Of a stretch of DNA of 64,000 bases, positions 1 to 7,400 are shown piece after piece; the stretch's first letter is position 1; every line of letters starts with the position of its first letter. The translations under genes and the position numbers were made by a program. Under the pieces are notes generated by a model that was not told where the DNA came from, made no database searches, and saw only the letters and a program-made list of their open reading frames with translations. The stretch is from CAZWKX01 sp964633975 (GTDB lineage: Bacteria; Actinomycetota; Acidimicrobiia; Spongiisociales; UBA11373): contig CAZWKX010000003.1 of NCBI GenBank assembly GCA_964633975.1, positions 36,100-100,099 of the forward strand, in the 5' to 3' direction.

Positions 1-984
<984 letters not shown>

Positions 985-1096
985 GATCTCGAAGTGTACG
1001 AATCGGCCGTCTTTGTAGAGGCTGCCCGTCGGGGGCCGGGGCGAGACGCGTGTAGCCTCGGTGGCCTACGACCGCCAACGGCCGAGAGGACCTCTT

Positions 1097-2053
1097 GTGT
1101 ACTCGACAGCAGGCTTCCTCCGCCGCAGGTTGCTACAGATGCTGGTCACGCTGTTGGTGGCCATCTTCGTGATGTTTCTATTCAGCCGGTTGCTGTCGGG
1201 CGACCCCATTCGCGGGATGTTCGGCTGGGCCCCTCCGCCTCCGGATGTGTACAACGCGCTGCGGAAGCGGTACGGGCTCGACAAGCCGTTCTTCGAGCAG
1301 TTCTTCGTCTACTTCAAGAACCTGCTGAGGGGTGACTTCGGGTACAGCCTCAGAGGAGACCCCATCAGGGATCTGCTTCTCGGGGGCCTCCCCGTCTCAC
1401 TGCGGCTGCTCGGCGTCGCTCTGCTCGCCCAGGTTGTGCTCGGCGTGTCGGCCGGTGTGGTGTCCGCGGTGCGCGGGTCATGCTTCACCCGGACACTGGT
1501 CCGTTTCGCTACCGTGGTGCTGGTCTCCATCCCCGTCTTCGTGGCCGCCTCGATGCTGCTGTCCATGACCGGGTACCGCAACGCTCTGCTGCCTGTGGGG
1601 TGGTTCCTCGGCGGATGGCGCAGGTACATACTGCCCTCGCTGGCCCTGTCGGCTGCGGCCACCGCCTACGTTGTAAGGCTCCTCGAGGCGCAGCTCTCCG
1701 ACGCCATGCGCGAGCCTTTCGTCAAGACCGCCTGGGCCAAGGGGTTGAGCCAGAGGCGAGTGGTGTGGGTTCACGCCATCCGGTTGGCGATGGGCCCGGT
1801 GACGACTCTGATCACGGCCAGCCTCTCGCAGCTCCTGATGGGCCTGATTTTTGTGGAGCTGGTGTTCGGCATTCACGGGCTGGGATGGATGGTCCACGAG
1901 GGCATCCGCGAGCGGGACTACAACCTCATGCTGGCGGCTCTCACCGTGGCCGTGATCATCATGATCGTGGCCAGCTTCCTGGCCGACGTTCTGCAAGGGC
2001 TTCTCGATCCTCGCGTCAGACCGGGCAGGACCGCCAAACCGGCACCGTCCTAG
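1097..2053 (+). CDS. Orphan DppB-type ABC transporter permease
   Basis: The product (about 318 aa) is an inner-membrane permease of the oligopeptide/dipeptide/nickel DppB family. It has an N-terminal segment MLVTLLVAIFVMFLFSRLL, the family extracytoplasmic region ending in RGDFGYSLR, and an EAA cytoplasmic loop with AKGLSQRRVVWVHA before the last two membrane segments. I chose GTG at 1097 because GAGAGGA lies six bases upstream; an in-frame GTG at 1061 would add 12 residues but has no ribosome site. A possible -10 (TAGCCT, 1053-1058) fits the later start. Such permeases normally work with a DppC partner, two ATPases and a binding protein, but none is adjacent. The gene ends in a CTAG shared with the convergent metY. 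Confidence 0.88.
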   Translation: MYSTAGFLRRRLLQMLVTLLVAIFVMFLFSRLLSGDPIRGMFGWAPPPPDVYNALRKRYGLDKPFFEQFFVYFKNLLRGDFGYSLRGDPIRDLLLGGLPVSLRLLGVALLAQVVLGVSAGVVSAVRGSCFTRTLVRFATVVLVSIPVFVAASMLLSMTGYRNALLPVGWFLGGWRRYILPSLALSAAATAYVVRLLEAQLSDAMREPFVKTAWAKGLSQRRVVWVHAIRLAMGPVTTLITASLSQLLMGLIFVELVFGIHGLGWMVHEGIRERDYNLMLAALTVAVIIMIVASFLADVLQGLLDPRVRPGRTAKPAPS

Positions 2054-3327
2054 CCGCCGAGAGCCCGATCCAGGTCGGCGATGATGTCCTCGACGGTCTC
2101 GAGGCCCACGGAGATCCGGACCATTCCTTCGTCGATGCCGGCCCGTTGCCGATCTTTAGGCGGCACCTGTTGATGGGTCGTGCTCGCCGGGTGGATGACC
2201 AAGGTCTTGGCGTCGCCGACGTTGGCCAGGTGGCTGCACAGCTCGACGCCCTCGATGAAGCGCACCGCGGCGTCGAAGCCGCCGCTCAGCGCGAAGGTGA
2301 ACACGGCCCCCGGGCCCGCCGGGAGGTATTGCTGGGCCAGCTTGGTGAACGGGTTGTCCTCGAAGATAGGGTAGGCCACCCACGACACCGCCTCATGTCC
2401 GGCGAGGTACTCGGCGACGGCGCGTGCGTTGGCCACGTGCCGATCCATCCGCAGTGAGAGCGTCTCCAGCCCCAGCAGCAGGAGGTAGGAGTTGAAGGGC
2501 GACAGTGCCGCTCCTATGTCGCGCAGCAGCTCCACCCGCAGCCTGGTCAGGTAGGCGGACTCTGCAAACGTGTCCCAGAAGCGCATGTTGTGATAGGCGG
2601 GCGAGGGCTCGGTGAGCAGGGGAAACTTCCCGTTGTTGAACGGGAACCCGCCGCCGTCGACGACGACGCCGGCTATGACCGTCCCGTGGCCGCTGATGAA
2701 CTTGGTTGCCGAGTGCACCACGACGTCGGCGCCGTGCTCGATGGGCCGGCACAGATACGGTGTGGCGAAGGTGTTGTCCACTACGAGCGGGAGGCCGTTG
2801 TCGTGGGCGAGCCGGGCGACGGCGGCGATGTCCAGCACATCGGCGCGCGGGTTACCGATCGTCTCGGCGTACACGAGTTTGGTCTTGGGCGTGATGGCGG
2901 CGGCGACGGCGTCTAGATCATGGATGTCAACAAAGCTGACGTTGATGCCCAAACGTCTCAGGGTCACGTCGAAGAGCGTGAAGGTGCCGCCGTAGAGCGA
3001 CCTGGACGAGACGATCTCGTCGCCGGCCTGGCACAGGTTGAGCGCGGCGTAGAACTCGGCAGCCTGGCCCGAGGCCGTGGCCACTGCTCCCAGGCCTCCC
3101 TCGAGGCTGGCCATGCGGTCCTCGAAGGCCGCCGTGGTGGGATTCATGATGCGGGTGTAGATGTTGCCCGTCTTCTCCAGTGCGAAGAGGGCGGCGGCGT
3201 GTTCGGTGTCTTTGAACACGAACGACGTCGTGGCGTAGATGGGCATGGCCCGGGCTCCGGTAGCCGGGTCGGGGTGCTGTCCGGCGTGGATGGCCCGGGT
3301 GTCGAATCCCAGATTGTCCTTCTCCAT
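2050..3327 (-). CDS. metY: O-acetylhomoserine sulfhydrylase / aminocarboxypropyltransferase
   Basis: This PLP enzyme of the Cys/Met metabolism family (425 aa) would make homocysteine from O-acetylhomoserine and sulfide. The PLP lysine is K209 in HSATKFISGHG, with the aldimine-stacking and cofactor-binding segments SGQAAEFYA and DNTFATPYLCRPIE ahead of it. N-terminal GFDTRAIHAGQHPD and the length are typical of MetY rather than the shorter MetB/MetC group. Start at 3327 is supported by GAAGGGGG upstream; an in-frame extension to 3384 lacks support. It is divergent from metX, whose product supplies the substrate, and the 370-base intergenic region carries structured RNA candidates. The stop codon overlaps the permease stop by 4 bases. 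Confidence 0.95.
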   Translation of the reverse strand: MEKDNLGFDTRAIHAGQHPDPATGARAMPIYATTSFVFKDTEHAAALFALEKTGNIYTRIMNPTTAAFEDRMASLEGGLGAVATASGQAAEFYAALNLCQAGDEIVSSRSLYGGTFTLFDVTLRRLGINVSFVDIHDLDAVAAAITPKTKLVYAETIGNPRADVLDIAAVARLAHDNGLPLVVDNTFATPYLCRPIEHGADVVVHSATKFISGHGTVIAGVVVDGGGFPFNNGKFPLLTEPSPAYHNMRFWDTFAESAYLTRLRVELLRDIGAALSPFNSYLLLLGLETLSLRMDRHVANARAVAEYLAGHEAVSWVAYPIFEDNPFTKLAQQYLPAGPGAVFTFALSGGFDAAVRFIEGVELCSHLANVGDAKTLVIHPASTTHQQVPPKDRQRAGIDEGMVRISVGLETVEDIIADLDRALGG

Positions 3328-3378
3328 GGATCCCCCTTCGGGAGGCGGGCGAGTATAAAGGCTGATCCCCCTCTTGCC

Positions 3379-3435
3379 GATCATACGGGCGCCAACGGCA
3401 CCACCGGCGCGGAGTGATCTTGACCGATGTGGTGC
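3379..3435. promoter_or_regulatory. Possible H-type pseudoknot between metY and metX
   Basis: A stem forms between GATCA (3379-3383) and TGATC (3415-3419), enclosing GCGCC (3389-3393) paired with GGCGC (3406-3410). The loop GCACCAC (3398-3404) is exactly complementary to GTGGTGC downstream (3429-3435), which would close a pseudoknot. The complementarity is seen in the sequence; that it is used is inference. Either strand could carry it. It does not match the conserved cores of SAM-I, SAM-II or SAM-IV that I know. Confidence 0.35.
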
Positions 3436-3472
3436 AGACGTCTACCGTTGCACGCCATATGTTGGGTAGCAA

Positions 3473-3576
3473 GCAGATGCTCATGATGGCCGGCTCTCGG
3501 GTGGCAAACCCGAGCGCAGCATCTGCCATGCGCTCCTAAGACGCCACCACCCGAGAGCGGGACCCGGCGGCGTCTT
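3473..3576. promoter_or_regulatory. Mutually exclusive hairpins in the metY/metX intergenic region
   Basis: Two local hairpins are possible. One pairs GCAGATGCT (3473-3481) with AGCATCTGC (3518-3526) around an inner stem CTCGGGT/ACCCGAG (3496-3502/3508-3514). The other pairs AAGACGCC (3538-3545) with GGCGTCTT (3569-3576). A competing, perfect 12-bp pairing joins GCTCTCGGGTGG (3493-3504) to CCACCCGAGAGC (3547-3558) and would break both. Alternative folds like this are what switches and attenuators use. No poly-U follows either hairpin, so a transcription terminator is not obvious. The reading strand and the signal are unknown. Confidence 0.5.
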
Positions 3577-3625
3577 CCTCCCACTCGCCGAAGAGTGATC
3601 GTGTACGCACAAGGAGCGTGAAGAC

Positions 3626-3700
3626 ATGACCCAACAAGCCCCGAACCACCTCGGTTCTCCCGCGGCCGAGGCCTCGGCGCGGAGACGGAGGAAGCCTTGA
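3626..3700 (+). CDS. Small upstream ORF overlapping the metX start
   Basis: An ATG at 3626 with AAGGAG nine bases ahead opens a 24-codon frame starting MTQQAPNHLG and ending in a basic run RRRRKP. Its TGA stop (3698-3700) overlaps the TTG start of metX (3697-3699), an arrangement that suggests translational coupling. The peptide has no run of Met or Cys codons, so it does not look like a classical attenuation leader. I do not recognise any homology. It may simply deliver ribosomes to the weak TTG start. Expression is inferred from the ribosome site and overlap only. Confidence 0.45.
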   Translation: MTQQAPNHLGSPAAEASARRRRKP

Positions 3701-4794
3701 TCCGTCCCACTCCCCCTCGCCCGTCCCGCGCCGGCGCCGGCATCGCCTACGGTCCCGACGAGGAATCCCGCTTCTGGCATGCCGGCCCATTCACACTCGA
3801 ATGCGGGGCCGAGCTGGAGGTCGAGGTGGCCTACCGCACCTGGGGAAGGCTCAACGCCGACCGGGACAATGCCGTGATCGTGTGCCATGCCCTCACCGGC
3901 GATGCCAATGTGGACCGCTGGTGGGCTCCGGCGGTGGGCCCGGGGCGGGGGATCGACACCGACCGCTGGTTCGTCGTTGCCTCCAACGTCGTCGGGGGCT
4001 GCTACGGAACCACAGGGCCGACCTCACTGAACCCGACGACGGGCGAGCCCTGGGGCCCCGACTTCCCTCCGGTCACCATACGGGACATGGTGCGCCTGCA
4101 GCGAGGCCTGCTCGATGAGCTGGGAGTGCGGCGTGTCGCCACCGTGACGGGAGGGTCGATGGGGGGTATGCAGGCTCTCGAATGGGCCGCCATGTACCCG
4201 GAGGTCGTGGCCTCGATCGTGCCGATCGCGGTGGGCGCCGATCACTCGGCATGGTGCATTGGGCTCAGCGAGGCGCAGCGGAACGCCATCTTCGCCGATC
4301 CCAACTGGGCCGGTGGCCGCTACACCTACGATGCCCCGCCCCGGCATGGATTGGCCGTGGCGCGGCAGATCGGCATGATCTCCTACAGGAGCCCGGAGGC
4401 GTTCGGCCGCAAGTTCGGCCGGGGGAGCGAAGGGGAGATCTTCTCGGTGGAGGCGTGGCTGCGCTACCACGGCGACGAACTCGTGCAGCGATTCGACGCC
4501 AATGCCTACGTCGGTCTCACCCGGGCCATGGACTCCCACAACATCGCCCGAGGCCGGGGGTCAAAGGCCGAGGCGCTCGGCGCCATCACCTGTCCGGCGC
4601 TGGTCGTGGGCATCACCTCCGATGTGCTCTATCCCCTGGCGGAGCAGCACGAGCTGGTTCGGCTGCTCGCCAACGCCGAGCTGTCCGTTCTCGACGTGCC
4701 CCACGGCCACGACGGCTTCCTCATCGAAGCCGGGACGGTGGCCGCCCGTATCGGGGCGTTTCTCGCCCGGCACGCCGATGTGAAGGTGGCGTGA
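3697..4794 (+). CDS. metX: Homoserine O-acetyltransferase
   Basis: The 365-residue alpha/beta-hydrolase transfers an acyl group (normally acetyl from acetyl-CoA) to homoserine, the first committed methionine step in this pathway type. The catalytic triad is visible: nucleophile S154 in GGSMGGMQALEW, D309 in TSDVLYP and H338 in HGHDGFL. The N-terminal CHALTGDANV and NVVGGCYGTTGP segments are typical of the family. The start must be TTG at 3697, because the frame upstream holds no ATG or GTG before an in-frame stop; GGAGGAAG sits at the right distance. It is followed 5 bases later by lysA and sits opposite metY, so homoserine is drawn to methionine here. Acetyl versus succinyl specificity was not tested. 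Confidence 0.94.
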   Translation: MIRPTPPRPSRAGAGIAYGPDEESRFWHAGPFTLECGAELEVEVAYRTWGRLNADRDNAVIVCHALTGDANVDRWWAPAVGPGRGIDTDRWFVVASNVVGGCYGTTGPTSLNPTTGEPWGPDFPPVTIRDMVRLQRGLLDELGVRRVATVTGGSMGGMQALEWAAMYPEVVASIVPIAVGADHSAWCIGLSEAQRNAIFADPNWAGGRYTYDAPPRHGLAVARQIGMISYRSPEAFGRKFGRGSEGEIFSVEAWLRYHGDELVQRFDANAYVGLTRAMDSHNIARGRGSKAEALGAITCPALVVGITSDVLYPLAEQHELVRLLANAELSVLDVPHGHDGFLIEAGTVAARIGAFLARHADVKVA

Positions 4795-4799
4795 GGCGT

Positions 4800-6104
4800 A
4801 TGGGCACGTCACTGCGCCACGTCTTGCCGCACACCTGGAGGGCGGAGCAGAACCGCGCCTTGATCGGAGGCGTCGCCCTGGGCGACCTCGCCGCCGAGCA
4901 CGGCACGCCGCTGTACGTCGTCGACGTCGCCCATGTGCGCAATCGCATCTCGGTGTACCGGCAGGCATTCGGTGACGGCGCCGTCCTCGCCTATGCGGCC
5001 AAGGCCTTCATCTGTCCGGCCTTTGCCGCCTTGCTCGATGCCGAGGGCTGGTGGGTGGACGTTGTCTCCCTGGGTGAGGCGCTGACCGCCAGGGCCGGGG
5101 GAGTGCCCGCGGAGAGGCTTATCCTCCACGGCAACAACAAGAGCGGGGAGGAGTTGCGCTTCGCCGCCGAAAACGGCGTCGGCAGGCTCGTGCTCGATCA
5201 CCTCGAGGAGGCGGATGCCTGCGCCGCCGCGGCGGGCGAGGCCGGCACCGTGGTGCGCGTGCTGGTGCGCCTCGACCTGGAGGTGGGCGTCGCCACCCAT
5301 CCCAAGGTCCGCACCTCAGGGCACGGATCCCATTTCGGCATGAGCCCCGCCCTCGCCTCGGAGGCCCTCCGCCGCATTGCCGCATCCGAGCATCTCGAGC
5401 TGGCCGGAGTTCACAGCCACATCGGCAGCCAGGTCGGCGACCTCGACTGCTTCCGAGCCGTCGCCGGGCGGCTCGTTGACTTCGTGGCCGAGCATCTGGA
5501 CGCCTTCCCCGATGTCGTCGAGATCGATGTGGGAGGGGGCTTGGCAGCGCCCTATCTGCGGCGGGACCGCGAGATACCCATTACCGACTACGCCGCTGCC
5601 GTCATCGGGGCCGTCGAGGAGGCGGCGCAGAGGCGGGGAGTCGATTCGGTGCAGCTGATCGCGGAGCCGGGCCGATCGATCGTGGCGAACGCCGGCGTCA
5701 CCCTGTATCGAGTAGGGGCGCGCAAGGAGGATGGAGGGCATCCCATCCTCGCTGTCGACGGAGGGATGTCGGACAATCCCCGCCCCGTTCTCTACGGTTC
5801 GGCGTACGAGCTGGTTCTTCCGGAGCGCATCTGCGATCCGGCGGGCACGCTGTTCCGCGTCGTCGGACGCCATTGTGAAGCCGGGGACGTTGTCGCTCCG
5901 GCGGCGCCGCTTCCGTCCGACACCGGTCCCGGCGATCTCTTGGCCGTGCTGGTCACCGGCGCCTATACCTTTGCCATGTCCAGCCGCTACAACATGGTGC
6001 CCCGGGCCGCCGTCGTCTTCGTGGAGGAGGGCTCGGCGGAGGTGGTCGTGCCTCGTGAGGACCTCACCGCCGTCGTCGGGGGCGTCGCGGCGGGCACGAC
6101 GTAG
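4800..6104 (+). CDS. lysA: Diaminopimelate decarboxylase
   Basis: This fold-III PLP enzyme (434 aa) converts meso-diaminopimelate to lysine in the cytoplasm. The PLP lysine is K68 in AYAAKAF; HSHIGSQ, the glycine loop VGGGLA and AEPGRSIVANAG mark the barrel, and GRHCEAGD plus GAYTFAMSSRYN mark the C-terminal domain contributed across the dimer. Start at ATG 4800 is preferred, with AAGGTGG upstream; GTG at 4791 overlapping the metX stop is the alternative. Immediate placement behind metX suggests co-transcription of two aspartate-family branches. A second, truncated relative lies at 28.1-28.7 kb. Confidence 0.94.
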   Translation: MGTSLRHVLPHTWRAEQNRALIGGVALGDLAAEHGTPLYVVDVAHVRNRISVYRQAFGDGAVLAYAAKAFICPAFAALLDAEGWWVDVVSLGEALTARAGGVPAERLILHGNNKSGEELRFAAENGVGRLVLDHLEEADACAAAAGEAGTVVRVLVRLDLEVGVATHPKVRTSGHGSHFGMSPALASEALRRIAASEHLELAGVHSHIGSQVGDLDCFRAVAGRLVDFVAEHLDAFPDVVEIDVGGGLAAPYLRRDREIPITDYAAAVIGAVEEAAQRRGVDSVQLIAEPGRSIVANAGVTLYRVGARKEDGGHPILAVDGGMSDNPRPVLYGSAYELVLPERICDPAGTLFRVVGRHCEAGDVVAPAAPLPSDTGPGDLLAVLVTGAYTFAMSSRYNMVPRAAVVFVEEGSAEVVVPREDLTAVVGGVAAGTT

Positions 6105-6179
6105 ATCCGCAGCCAAGATTCAGTGTGCGTCCTCGATTCCCGCTTCGTGGGTCTATTCAACTTGGGGCAGTGGCCGGCG

Positions 6180-6650
6180 AGGCATCCATCCGGAGGCATC
6201 TTCCTAGGACGCTGCCGGGGCCAGCGGGTCTCTTTGGCGATGTCCTCTTGGAGCCGCTCCTGGATGCGCGGGATCTCGTCGAGCACATCGGTGCGATACC
6301 ACTTAGGCCCGATGTGGGCCCGATGCATGTTGAGCGGGGTGGTGCCCGCACCAGCGACCTGGGGTCGCTCATGATGAGCTTGCCGGAGTCGAGTACAAGG
6401 ATGCGGCGGTCGCTGGCTTCCACAGCCCGATAGTTGTTGAGGCTGACGAACGCCGCCGCTCCGAGAAGGACGAGGAGGCCGGTCATGAGTCCGGTGTATT
6501 CGTCCTCCCGGAAGTCGATGAAGCCAAACGGCGGTCCAATGAAGAGCACGGTTCACCTTTGGGTCACCGGCTGCGTGGCGAATAGGGCTGGGATCTGGCC
6601 GCCCGGCTCGGCACCTCGGAGTCTATTTTGGTCTTCGGTCCGATTGCCAT
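6180..6650 (-). pseudogene. Frameshifted paralog of the small PH-like membrane protein
   Basis: A degraded copy of the neighbouring gene at 6721-7149. It has a good ribosome site and start (MAIGPKTKIDS against MAIRPKIIRNS). A shift follows and the match resumes in another frame (EPGGQIPALFATQ against EPGEQIQAVLAAQ). A TGA comes next, then a new frame carries NNYRAVEASDRRILVLDSGKL against NNYRCVVATDRRILVLESGKL. Near 6303 one base is missing (CTA-AG-TGG where the intact copy has CTG-ATC-TGG) and the match continues as WYRTDVLDEIPRIQERLQEDIAKE. It also has about 25 extra residues in the middle. The reading frame is therefore broken at least twice. Sequencing error could explain one shift but hardly all. 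Confidence 0.75.
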
Positions 6651-6720
6651 GATGGGCTCCTCCTCGGAAACAGGCATGCCGGAGGGCCGAACCGAGGATG
6701 AGGCTCGGGGTGTCTCAGGC

Positions 6721-7149
6721 CTAGCCGGAATACGCCGGAGGAGGAGGAGGCGGCGGCGGGGGAAGCAGTGTGCCCGCCGGGGGCTGGGTCCAGGCCCATG
6801 CGTCGGCCTGCGCGATGTCCTTGAAGAACCGCTTGTGGATCCGCAGCACCTCACCAAGTGCATTGGTGCGGTACCAGATCAGCCCCGATGCGGGCCCGAT
6901 ACGTGTGTAGCGCGGTAGCACCCACTTGATCGATTTGGGGTTGCCCAGTATGAGCTTGCCGGACTCGAGCACGAGGATGCGGCGGTCGGTGGCCACCACA
7001 CACCGGTAGTTGTTGATCATGAAAAAGAAGACCAGTCCGAGCAAGACCAACCACTGACTCGCCGTCTGCGCGGCAAGAACGGCCTGGATCTGCTCACCAG
7101 GCTCCAGGAACTGTTGAGAGTTGCGGATGATCTTCGGCCTGATGGCCAT
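6721..7149 (-). CDS. Small membrane protein with PH-like domain and poly-proline tail
   Basis: The 142-residue product has one membrane segment (WLVLLGLVFFFMINNY, about residues 30-45), then a compact domain with CVVATDRRILVLESGKLI and RIGPASGLIWYRTNALGEVLRIHKRFFKDIA, a pattern resembling bacterial PH-like domains in which a membrane strand leads into VTDRRI/LV. It ends in a run of nine prolines and AYSG. Start at 7149 has AAGGAG at the proper distance; the longer frame to 7311 has no ribosome site. The function is unknown. Its broken paralog follows it at 6180-6650, so the pair arose by tandem duplication. Confidence 0.7.
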   Translation of the reverse strand: MAIRPKIIRNSQQFLEPGEQIQAVLAAQTASQWLVLLGLVFFFMINNYRCVVATDRRILVLESGKLILGNPKSIKWVLPRYTRIGPASGLIWYRTNALGEVLRIHKRFFKDIAQADAWAWTQPPAGTLLPPPPPPPPPAYSG

Positions 7150-7249
7150 GACTGACTCCTTGTCGATATGAGGCGCATGATAGGGAGGCCACCCCGGGGT
7201 CTTCACCTCGTTGCCCGTGGCACATTGCCGCGCCGCATCGGTGGTGACA

Positions 7250-7278
7250 TTGACTCTCCTGGTTCGATCCGCCATACT
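7250..7278 (+). promoter_or_regulatory. Promoter for the cimA leader
   Basis: TTGACT (7250-7255) and CATACT (7273-7278) are separated by 17 bases. The leader ATG at 7289 lies ten bases after the -10 box, so the transcript would begin at or just before the start codon. The ilvB leader uses the same CATACT with the same 17-base spacing. Confidence 0.7.
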
Positions 7279-7288
7279 CGTTCGCCAG

Positions 7289-7321
7289 ATGGCAGTAACG
7301 ACCACCTGCATGATTACCTAG
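7289..7321 (+). CDS. Leader peptide MAVTTTCMIT upstream of cimA
   Basis: A ten-codon ORF encoding MAVTTTCMIT, with four Thr codons, one Ile and one Val, then TAG. No ribosome site is visible, and the promoter places the start near the 5' end of the RNA, so it is probably translated leaderlessly. Thr and Ile codons are those expected for attenuation of an isoleucine-forming gene, as in E. coli thrL and ilv leaders. It is followed at once by a hairpin (7324-7346) and a terminator-like hairpin (7352-7376). The peptide itself is unlikely to have a function. Confidence 0.7.
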   Translation: MAVTTTCMIT

Positions 7322-7323
7322 GC

Positions 7324-7377
7324 GCACACGCCTCATAGGCGTGTGCTCAGTGACCTCCGCCCCGGCGGAGGTCTTTC
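7324..7377 (+). terminator. Leader hairpin plus attenuator-like terminator before cimA
   Basis: GCACACGCC (7324-7332) pairs with GGCGTGTGC (7338-7346) directly after the leader stop. It is followed by ACCTCCGCC (7353-7361) paired with GGCGGAGGT (7364-7372) and then CTTTC. The U-tract is short, so termination may be partial. The order leader ORF, hairpin, terminator-like hairpin, gene is the same as at ilvB. Confidence 0.6.
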
Positions 7378-7400
7378 AGTTGGCGAGCAAAGAGCAGGCC

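Noticed and set aside
3328..3696. Known SAM riboswitch (SAM-I, SAM-II or SAM-IV)
   Set aside because: The position would fit, but the conserved core sequences are absent on both strands, so I report only candidate structures.
4182..4799. Long N-terminal extension of lysA
   Set aside because: The frame is open only because it shadows metX; conserved LysA sequence begins after 4800.
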